Of a stretch of DNA of 64,000 nucleotides, positions 57,816 to 64,000 are shown one piece after another; position 1 is the stretch's first letter; the number at the start of each line of letters is the position of its first letter. The stretch is from Streptomyces sp. NBC_00306 (lineage in GTDB: Bacteria > Actinomycetota > Actinomycetes > Streptomycetales > Streptomycetaceae): assembly GCF_036169555.1 (NCBI RefSeq), contig NZ_CP108032.1, positions 5,270,001 through 5,334,000 of the forward strand, written 5' to 3'. The translations under genes and the position numbers were made by a program. The notes under the pieces are model-generated. The model did no database searches and was not told where the DNA came from. It saw nothing but the letters and a program-made list of their open reading frames with translations.

Positions 57816-57847
57816 GTGGCGCGACGGACAACCGTCCGTCGCGCCAC
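57816..57847 (+). terminator. 14-bp hairpin before polysaccharide operon
   Basis: A perfect stem (57816-57829 with 57834-57847), loop AACC, 134 nt after the DUF3152 stop and 81 nt before the glycosyltransferase start. It is either a terminator or an attenuator in the operon leader. Confidence 0.7.
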
Positions 57848-57928
57848 CCGCATACCGGCTTACCGTCGTCCCGCTGTGAGTCGCCGTACCAACGGCGGCC
57901 GCCCACAAGGGAGATCGGGGGTGCGTTC

Positions 57929-59710
57929 GTGCGGATCGGACTGCTTACGGACGGTGGTTATCCGTATGCGACGGGTGAGTCCAGGCTGTGGTGCGACCGG
58001 CTCGTGCGCGGGCTCGCACAGCACGACTTCGACGTCTACGCCCTCAGCCGCAGCGCCCAGCAGGTGGAACAGGGCTGGATCCAGCTCCCTCCCCAGGTGC
58101 AGCGGGTCCGCACCGCCCCGCTGTGGGCCCCCGAGGACGACGGGCACACCTATGGACGCCGTGACCGGCGGCGCTTCCTCGGCCACTTCAAGGAGTTCGC
58201 AGCCGCCGTCTGCGCGGACGGCGACGACCACCGCGAGGCCTTCGCCGAAGGGCTGTACGGCCTGGCCGACCTCGCCCGCGAGCGCGGCGGGCTCTACGCG
58301 GCCCTCCGCTCGGAGGTCGCCGTGCGTGTCCTCGAATCCGCCTGCCGCGCGCCCGGTGCACGCCGTACCGTGCACGCCGCCACCGTGCCCGACTACCTCA
58401 TGTTCGCCGACGAGCTGGAGCGCACCCTGCGCCCGCTCTCCCTCGACTGGTACGGCGACGACGGCCTTGGAACCGTCGACCTCTGCCATGCCGCGTCCGG
58501 CGGATCCGCGGCTCTGCCCGGCTTGTTGGCCAAACGCTTCTTCGGGGTTCCGCTGCTGGTCACCGAGTACGGCGTCCACCTGCGCGCGCACTATCTGTCC
58601 GCCGACGGCGCCGAACTGGGCGCCCCCGTACGCGCCCTGCTCGCCGCGTTCCAGCGACGGCTCGCCGCCGAGGTCTACGCCCAGGCCTCCGTGATCACCC
58701 CCGGCAACGCCCACGCCCGGCGCTGGCAGGAGAAGTGCGGCGCCGACCGGGCCAGGCTGCGCACCGTCCATCCCGGTATGGAGGCGGACCGGTTCGCCGC
58801 CGTGGGGGAGGGGGCCGACAGCGGCGACCCGCACACCCTCGTGTGGATCGGCCGTATCGAGCCCGCCAAGGACCTCATCGCGCTGCTGCACGCCTTCGCC
58901 GAGGTGCGCAAGGCCGAACCGCAGGCGCGGCTGCGGCTGTTCGGGGCGCCGGTGCACGGAGCCGAGGCCGCCACCTATCTCGCCCACTGCCAGGCCCTGG
59001 CCGCGCAGCTGTTCCCCGACGAGGCGGCCGACGCGCACGCCGTCGGCGACAACCCCGTCTCCTTCGAGGAGATCGGCGGACCCGAGGCGCCGGAACTCGC
59101 CGACGCCTATGCGACCGGCGGCGTGGTCGTGCTCTCCAGCGTCGTCGAGGGCTTTCCGATCAGCCTGGTCGAGGCGATGTTCTGCGGGCGGGCGACCGTC
59201 TCCACCGACGTCGGTGCGGTCGTCGAAGTCATCGGCGGCACCGGCCTGGTGGTGCCGCCGCGCAACCCGAGGGCGCTCGCGGACGCCTGTATCGCGCTGC
59301 TGCGCGACCCGGAGCGCAGGGAGCGGCTGGGCGCCGCGGCGCGCGCCCGGGCGCTGGAGCTCTTCACCGTCGAGCAGAACCTCGCGGCATTTCGCGGCAT
59401 TTACCTGGAGCTCATCTCCCACTCGCCGGTCCGGCGCGAGGCCGTCGACGAGGACGGCGCACCCGTCCCCTTCGGCCACCCCGCCGAGGCACATATGCAG
59501 GGCCGATGGACGGGCCGGGCGGCAGGACCCGGCTCCGGCACCGCGTCGGGCCCGGAATCCGGCACCGCGTCCCGCTCCGCAGCGGACGGCCGCACCGCTC
59601 CCGGCGCCGCGCACCACAAGGCGCCCCGGTGGGCCGACGGCCCGAGGACCGGTCATGTCGCCCCGGCGGCCGCCGACATCCCCACCCCCGCGAAGGAGGC
59701 ACGCGCATGA
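57929..59710 (+). CDS. PelF-like GT4 glycosyltransferase (DUF3492)
   Basis: A 593-aa cytoplasmic glycosyltransferase. It starts MRIGLLTDGGYPYATGESRLW, the DUF3492 signature of PelF-type enzymes. The GT-B C-terminal half has VWIGRIEPAKDLIALLHAF (near residue 303) and the donor-site EGFPISLVEAMFCGRATVSTDVGAV near residue 407. About 90 residues of Gly/Ser/Ala tail follow. GTG 57929 starts at the conserved end; GGGAGATC is far upstream. First gene of a coupled operon with a membrane protein, epimerase and Sph3-like hydrolase, so exopolysaccharide polymerisation is the likely job. Confidence 0.87.
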   Translation: MRIGLLTDGGYPYATGESRLWCDRLVRGLAQHDFDVYALSRSAQQVEQGWIQLPPQVQRVRTAPLWAPEDDGHTYGRRDRRRFLGHFKEFAAAVCADGDDHREAFAEGLYGLADLARERGGLYAALRSEVAVRVLESACRAPGARRTVHAATVPDYLMFADELERTLRPLSLDWYGDDGLGTVDLCHAASGGSAALPGLLAKRFFGVPLLVTEYGVHLRAHYLSADGAELGAPVRALLAAFQRRLAAEVYAQASVITPGNAHARRWQEKCGADRARLRTVHPGMEADRFAAVGEGADSGDPHTLVWIGRIEPAKDLIALLHAFAEVRKAEPQARLRLFGAPVHGAEAATYLAHCQALAAQLFPDEAADAHAVGDNPVSFEEIGGPEAPELADAYATGGVVVLSSVVEGFPISLVEAMFCGRATVSTDVGAVVEVIGGTGLVVPPRNPRALADACIALLRDPERRERLGAAARARALELFTVEQNLAAFRGIYLELISHSPVRREAVDEDGAPVPFGHPAEAHMQGRWTGRAAGPGSGTASGPESGTASRSAADGRTAPGAAHHKAPRWADGPRTGHVAPAAADIPTPAKEARA

Positions 59711-60951
59711 CCACCCCCCGCGTCACCGACAGCGCGCACGCCGAAGACCCCTCCCCACTGGACGGACTCGCCTTCGACGACCCCCGTACACCCGCCGACG
59801 CCGACGGCTGGGACACCACGTCCGACGCGCTGCTCAGCCGGCCCGCGGTCTGGGAGGACGAGCCGGCGAAAACGGCTCCGCGCACCCCGGCCACCCCGCG
59901 CCGGGGACCCGCGGATCCGGTGAAGGCCCTCATGCACCGGCACCGGGAGCTCTGCGAGCGGGCCGTCGACCCGCTGGAGATCGCCGCCGGTCTCGAGGCG
60001 CACGGCGTCACCGACCGCACCGCCGCCCGGTTCCGACACCGTGACGTCTTCTCGCTCGCCGAGGAGCTGTACGCACGGGTCCCCAGGGGCGAGGCACAGA
60101 CACCGGCCCGTCCCGGACGCGGCCTGCCCCGCCCGGCCGCCGCGGGCTTCTCCCTCGTCCTGCTCACCCTGCTGCCGGGCGCCCTGTGTGCACTGGCCGT
60201 CGCCGGTCTGCGACCTCTGGAGGGCGCCCCGCGGACCGCGGCCACCGTCACCGGCGCGGTCGCGGTCACCGTCGCCCTCTCCCTCTGTCTGCGGCGCGGC
60301 CCGCTGCGCGCCCAGCGGCGCACGGTCCCGGCCCTGCGCCTGTGGACCCTCTGGCTGCTGGCCTACGCCGCCTACGGGGCGGACCTCCCGACGAGGATCA
60401 TGAACGGCGGTGGCGAGGCGGCACCGGCCCTGAGCGCGGGCCCCCTCGTCGGCCTCGCCCTCGCCGTCGCCCCCGCGGCCTGGTGCGCGCACCTCTTCTC
60501 CGTCCAGGCGCGGCGCCGGCTCGACGGCAGCCGGGGCCTGGAGGAGTTCGCTGCCGGAGTGCGGCCCCTGCTGCTCGGCGTCGTCGCGCTGTACGCCGGC
60601 GCTCTGACCGCGCTGCTCGCCGTCACCCGCCTCGCCCTCCCGTACGACGATCTCGCCGCCGCGGTCGCACTCGGCATCCTGCTGTTCCTGGCCCGGCTGC
60701 TCGTCGTCCACCACTTTCCCGCAGCGGCAGCCACCGGACTCGCGGCGGCCTGTGCCGTCGAGGCCGCCGCGATCCTGCTCCTGCTCGCCGGGCGGCTGCC
60801 CGGCTGCGGCTTCCTGGCGACCCCGGTCGAGGCGGCCGTGACCGCCTGGGGCGCTTCCGCCGTACCGGCCGCGGCCTGCGCGGCGGCCGCGGCCGGACTG
60901 CTGGCCCACGCCACCGCGGCCCTGTCCCGGGCATCCGCCCACACCGCATGA
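59707..60951 (+). CDS. Multipass membrane protein of the polysaccharide operon
   Basis: A 414-aa protein. The first 145 residues are cytoplasmic, with HRHRELCERAVDPLEIAAGLEAHGV and RFRHRDVFSLAEELYARV (helical, charged); then eight to ten membrane segments follow. No family recognised with certainty. By position it could be the export or polymerase partner of the glycosyltransferase (the PelG role), but its sequence is not recognisably PelG. ATG 59707 overlaps the previous stop (ATGA) and its own stop overlaps the next start. Confidence 0.8.
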   Translation: MTTPRVTDSAHAEDPSPLDGLAFDDPRTPADADGWDTTSDALLSRPAVWEDEPAKTAPRTPATPRRGPADPVKALMHRHRELCERAVDPLEIAAGLEAHGVTDRTAARFRHRDVFSLAEELYARVPRGEAQTPARPGRGLPRPAAAGFSLVLLTLLPGALCALAVAGLRPLEGAPRTAATVTGAVAVTVALSLCLRRGPLRAQRRTVPALRLWTLWLLAYAAYGADLPTRIMNGGGEAAPALSAGPLVGLALAVAPAAWCAHLFSVQARRRLDGSRGLEEFAAGVRPLLLGVVALYAGALTALLAVTRLALPYDDLAAAVALGILLFLARLLVVHHFPAAAATGLAAACAVEAAAILLLLAGRLPGCGFLATPVEAAVTAWGASAVPAAACAAAAAGLLAHATAALSRASAHTA

Positions 60952-61040
60952 CAGACCTCCCGGCCTCCCGCGGCGCCGACACCACGGGCGTATCCAGCAC
61001 CCTCAGCGACAGCAACACCTCGAAGGAGAACCCGACATGA
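60948..61040 (+). CDS. Tiny ORF, 30 aa, ATGA-coupled at both ends
   Basis: It begins MTDLPASRGADTTGVSST and ends KENPT. Start ATG 60948 overlaps the preceding TGA, and its stop overlaps the ATG at 61037. It has no ribosome site of its own, so it would be read only by ribosomes that have finished the membrane protein gene. It is Ser/Thr-rich; a relay role is more likely than a product function. Confidence 0.45.
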   Translation: MTDLPASRGADTTGVSSTLSDSNTSKENPT

Positions 61041-61090
61041 CCCCCCAACCCCCAGTCCCGGCCCGTCGGCACAGAAAGGCCGCGCGATGA
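61037..61090 (+). CDS. Tiny ORF, 17 aa, ATGA-coupled to the epimerase gene
   Basis: It encodes MTPQPPVPARRHRKAAR. ATG 61037 has a good AAGGAGAA site at 61023-61029 and overlaps the previous stop; its TGA overlaps the epimerase ATG. The basic Pro/Arg peptide may be a leader whose translation delivers ribosomes to the epimerase gene. Confidence 0.45.
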   Translation: MTPQPPVPARRHRKAAR

Positions 61091-62043
61091 GGGTGCTGCT
61101 GCTCGGAGCCAACGGATTCCTCGGCCGCTTCGTCGCCGACCGGCTGCTCGCCGACCCCGCCGTCCATCTCACCGCGCTCGGCCGCGGGGACGACGCCGAT
61201 GTGCGCTTCGACCTCGCCGGAGGCAGCCCGGGCGCCCTGACCCGCTTCCTGGGCGCGGTCCACCCCGGCGTCGTCATCAACTGCGCCGGCGCCACCCGCG
61301 GCGGTGCCCGCGATCTGACCCGGTACAACACCGTCGCCGTGGCCACCGTCTGCGAGGCCCTGCGCCGCAGCGGCTGCGGGGCCCGGCTCGTCCAGCTCGG
61401 CTGCGCCTCCGAGTACGGGCCCTCTCAGCAGGGGTCCTCGACCGCCGAGGACGCGATTCCGCGGCCCGGCGGCCCCTACGGCGTGAGCAAGCTCGCCGCC
61501 ACCGAACTGGTCCTGGGTGCCGGTCTGGACGCCGTCGTGCTGCGCGTCTTCTCACCCGTCGGGCCCGGCACCCCGGCGGGTTCCCCGCTCGGCCGTCTCG
61601 CCGAGGCGATGCGCCGTGCCATGCAGTCCGGCGACGGGGAGCTCAAGCTCAGCGGCCTCGGCGTGCAGCGCGACTTCGTCGACGTGCGGGACGTGGCACG
61701 GGCCGTGCACGCGGCCTCCCTCTCGGCCGCGCAGGGCATCGTCAACATCGGCACGGGCCGCTCCGTACGGCTGCGCGACGCGGCCGCCGTGCTGGCCAGG
61801 GTCGCGGGATACAGCGGTGCGCTGCACGAGCTCGACGCCCCCACCGGCCGGCCGGGCATCGGGGCGCCGCGTTCCGAGGCGATGATGGATCACCTCTCCG
61901 CCCCCGTGCCGTATCCGGACGGTTGTGGCAGCTGGCAGCAGGCGGACGTCCGCACGGCCCGCGACCGGCTCGGCTGGCGCCCCCGTATCAATCTCGAGGA
62001 ATCGCTCGCCGACATCTGGATGGAGGCGGCATGTCGCATCTGA
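61087..62043 (+). CDS. NAD-dependent epimerase/dehydratase (extended SDR)
   Basis: Nucleotide-sugar-modifying enzyme of 318 aa. NAD-binding MRVLLLGANGFLGRFVADRLL, NCAGATRGG, the catalytic GCASEYG Ser and PYGVSK (Tyr-x3-Lys), and QRDFVDVRDVARAVHAA. In this operon it could make the sugar donor, for example a C4 epimerisation as PelX does for Pel; the substrate is not readable. ATG 61087 overlaps the tiny ORF stop; its 3' end overlaps the next gene by 13 nt. Confidence 0.87.
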   Translation: MRVLLLGANGFLGRFVADRLLADPAVHLTALGRGDDADVRFDLAGGSPGALTRFLGAVHPGVVINCAGATRGGARDLTRYNTVAVATVCEALRRSGCGARLVQLGCASEYGPSQQGSSTAEDAIPRPGGPYGVSKLAATELVLGAGLDAVVLRVFSPVGPGTPAGSPLGRLAEAMRRAMQSGDGELKLSGLGVQRDFVDVRDVARAVHAASLSAAQGIVNIGTGRSVRLRDAAAVLARVAGYSGALHELDAPTGRPGIGAPRSEAMMDHLSAPVPYPDGCGSWQQADVRTARDRLGWRPRINLEESLADIWMEAACRI

Positions 62044-62819
62044 CGACCACCGGCTCCCAGCTCTCGGCCACCGGCGCGGAGAGACTCGGCGTCGGTGTCC
62101 CCGGCTACGCCCACCCCCTGCTCGCTCCCGCCGAGTGGGCCGAACTGACCCGGCCCGGAGCCCCCTTGCACTGGGTCGTGCTCAATGTCGCCAACGGGCC
62201 GGGCTCCCGTCCCGACCCGCACTGCCTCGCGGCCGCGGGCCGGCTGAACAACGCCGGTGTGCGCGTTCTCGGCCATCTCGACATGGCCCACGGCTCGCGC
62301 GCCTTCGGTGATCTCGTCGCGGACGCGCACCACTACCTCGAGTGGTACCGCGTCGGCGGCTTCATCCTGGACCGCTGCCCGACGGACCGCGCCGACCTGC
62401 TCCAGGTCAGGCGGACGACCGCGACACTGGAGGCGGTGCTCGACGGCGGACACCTGGTCCTCGGGCACGGCGCGCACCCGCACCCGGGATACGCGGATGC
62501 GGCCGATCAGCTGGTCACCTTCAGCGGGCCGTGGACGGACTACCGCTGGTCACAGGTGGCGGAGTGGACGGCGGACCACCCGCCGGAGCGCTTCGTCCAC
62601 TTCGTCCACGGTGTGCCGCGCACCCATCTGGAGGAGGCCACCCGGATCGCCCGCTGGCAGGGCGCGGGGACGATCTTCTTCACCGACAGGACGGATCGCG
62701 TCGTCCCCTCCGACGGTGCGCACCGCGGCGAACGCAAGGGGCAGATCGGTCCATTCGAGACACTGCCCGGTTACTGGGACGAAATCGTCTCGCAGATCGG
62801 ACGTGGTGTCTCGGAATGA
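62031..62819 (+). CDS. Spherulation-specific family 4 (Sph3-like) glycoside hydrolase
   Basis: A 262-aa TIM-barrel-like protein of the spherulin-4 family (GH135-related): GVPGYAHPLLAPAEWAELT, HWVVLNVANGPGSRPDP, VRVLGHLDMAHGSRAF and VGGFILDRCP with the conserved acidic residues. Fungal Sph3 cleaves galactosaminogalactan, and Pel systems have an equivalent hydrolase. No signal peptide is seen, so either it works inside or is exported otherwise. ATG 62031 has TGGAGGCGG just upstream. Confidence 0.83.
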   Translation: MSHLTTTGSQLSATGAERLGVGVPGYAHPLLAPAEWAELTRPGAPLHWVVLNVANGPGSRPDPHCLAAAGRLNNAGVRVLGHLDMAHGSRAFGDLVADAHHYLEWYRVGGFILDRCPTDRADLLQVRRTTATLEAVLDGGHLVLGHGAHPHPGYADAADQLVTFSGPWTDYRWSQVAEWTADHPPERFVHFVHGVPRTHLEEATRIARWQGAGTIFFTDRTDRVVPSDGAHRGERKGQIGPFETLPGYWDEIVSQIGRGVSE

Positions 62820-62883
62820 GAAGGCGCGTGGCAGTGTTACGGGGAGAACAACCGTACTGACTCAACGACGCAACGGAGTCCCC

Positions 62884-64000
62884 GTGTCGCTGCCACCCCT
62901 GGTCGAGCCAGCTGCTGAGCTCACCGTCGACGAGGTCCGCAGGTACTCCCGCCACCTGATCATCCCGGATGTCGGGATGGACGGGCAGAAGCGGCTGAAG
63001 AACGCCAAGGTGCTGTGTGTCGGCGCCGGCGGCCTGGGCTCGCCGGCCCTGATGTACCTGGCCGCGGCCGGTGTCGGCACGCTCGGCATCGTGGAGTTCG
63101 ACGAGGTCGACGAGTCGAACCTGCAGCGTCAGATCATCCACAGCCAGGCGGACATCGGCCGCTCCAAGGCCGTGTCCGCGAAGGACACCGTCCTCGGCAT
63201 CAACCCGTACGTGAACGTGATCCTCCACGAAGAGCGGCTCGAGGCCGAGAACGTGATGGACATCTTCAGCCAGTACGACCTGATCGTCGACGGCACCGAC
63301 AACTTCGCGACCCGGTACCTGGTCAACGACGCGTGCGTCCTGCTGAACAAGCCGTACGTCTGGGGCTCCATCTACCGTTTCGACGGCCAGGCCTCCGTCT
63401 TCTGGTCCGAGCACGGACCCTGCTACCGCTGCCTCTACCCCGAGCCCCCGCCGCCGGGCATGGTCCCGAGCTGCGCCGAGGGCGGCGTGCTGGGCGTCCT
63501 GTGCGCGTCCATCGGGTCCATCCAGGTCAACGAGGCAATCAAGCTTCTCGCCGGCATCGGTGAGCCGCTCGTCGGCCGGCTGATGATCTACGACGCGCTG
63601 GAGATGCAGTACCGCCAGGTCAAGGTCCGCAAGGACCCGGACTGCGCGGTCTGCGGCGAGAACCCCACCGTCACCGAGCTCATCGACTACGAGGCCTTCT
63701 GCGGTGTCGTGTCCGAGGAGGCGCAGGAAGCGGCTGCCGGTTCGACGATCACTCCCAAGCAGCTCAAGGAGTGGATCGACGACGGTGAGAGCATCGAGAT
63801 CATCGACGTTCGTGAGGTCAACGAGTACGAGATCGTCTCGATCCCGGGCGCGAAGCTGATCCCGAAGAACGAGTTCCTGATGGGTACCGCGCTGGAGAGC
63901 CTGCCGCAGGACAAGAAGATCGTCCTGCATTGCAAGACAGGTGTCCGCAGTGCGGAAGTTCTCGCCGTTCTCAAGTCCGCGGGCTTCGCGGACGCGGTGC
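62884..64000 (+). CDS. moeZ: Adenylyltransferase/sulfurtransferase MoeZ (3' partial)
   Basis: Fusion of a ThiF/MoeB-type adenylyltransferase and a rhodanese domain, which activates and sulfurates small carrier proteins (molybdopterin synthase, thiamine and thioquinolobactin-type pathways). Visible: nucleotide-binding GAGGLGSPALMYLAAAGVG, the TDNF motif, zinc CxxC pairs (CYRC, CAVC), then the rhodanese domain with the active-site loop CKTGVRS. GTG 62884 has GGAG 5-8 nt upstream. It runs 372 codons and is cut by the window edge near its end (the family is about 390 aa). Confidence 0.93.
   Translation, partial: MSLPPLVEPAAELTVDEVRRYSRHLIIPDVGMDGQKRLKNAKVLCVGAGGLGSPALMYLAAAGVGTLGIVEFDEVDESNLQRQIIHSQADIGRSKAVSAKDTVLGINPYVNVILHEERLEAENVMDIFSQYDLIVDGTDNFATRYLVNDACVLLNKPYVWGSIYRFDGQASVFWSEHGPCYRCLYPEPPPPGMVPSCAEGGVLGVLCASIGSIQVNEAIKLLAGIGEPLVGRLMIYDALEMQYRQVKVRKDPDCAVCGENPTVTELIDYEAFCGVVSEEAQEAAAGSTITPKQLKEWIDDGESIEIIDVREVNEYEIVSIPGAKLIPKNEFLMGTALESLPQDKKIVLHCKTGVRSAEVLAVLKSAGFADAV

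Noticed and set aside
1..64000. Prophage, integrative element or horizontally acquired island
   Set aside because: No integrase, transposase, tRNA attachment site or phage structural gene was seen, and codon use looks uniform apart from short AT-richer promoter regions.

Overview
The window is a stretch of high-GC actinobacterial chromosome, almost certainly Streptomyces. GC at third codon positions is very high, GTG starts and ATGA/GTGA overlaps are common, many -10 hexamers lie right against start codons, and there are genes for mycothiol, PelF/DUF3492 and spherulin-4 proteins. I see no rRNA, tRNA, insertion sequence, prophage or CRISPR. The gene order matches my memory of the S. coelicolor bldK-mshB-moeZ region, but no database search was possible.

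Left part (1-12740): two paralogous five-gene peptide ABC importer operons of the same order (lipoprotein, two permeases, two ATPases), separated by a strong terminator and a GNAT gene. The first lipoprotein is cut by the window edge. Then come a membrane protein, a reverse-strand S9 peptidase, a 64-aa membrane protein, mshB (mycothiol) with a coupled membrane protein, and a large Pro/Gly-rich envelope protein.

Middle part (20479-43000): SirB1-like and GNAT genes, 7Fe ferredoxin, dapC and dapE (lysine/diaminopimelate), a lysozyme-like protein, a LOG-family protein, a FolP2-type dihydropteroate synthase homologue, a DivIVA-like protein, tag, an enoyl-CoA hydratase and a DUF3117 protein. An O-methyltransferase diverges from an envelope-stress block: ECF sigma factor, zinc anti-sigma factor, HtrA protease and TatB. 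Mrp, DUF1003, MgtE-N/CBS and CorA follow on the reverse strand. This order recalls the mshB to sigE-rseA-htrA-tatB-mrp-corA order of Mycobacterium tuberculosis.

Right part (43400-64000): SUFU-domain protein, an MFS exporter under a probable iron box, PHP phosphoesterase, MarC, a 50-aa protein, NYN nuclease-like protein, hydrolase, DEAD-box helicase, MiaE-like ferritin-fold protein, DUF3107, TetR, hydrolase and a DUF3152 metalloprotease-like protein. A tightly coupled exopolysaccharide-like operon follows (PelF-like glycosyltransferase, membrane protein, two tiny ORFs, sugar epimerase, Sph3-like glycosidase), then moeZ, cut by the right edge.

The most notable observations are the Pel-like operon with its chain of ATGA overlaps through two tiny ORFs, an apparent ATT start codon for the O-methyltransferase, an ECF-type promoter just upstream of the sigma-factor gene, an iron box between the -35 and -10 of the MFS gene, a 433-nt structured intergenic region upstream of corA, and ten genes with leaderless promoter architecture.
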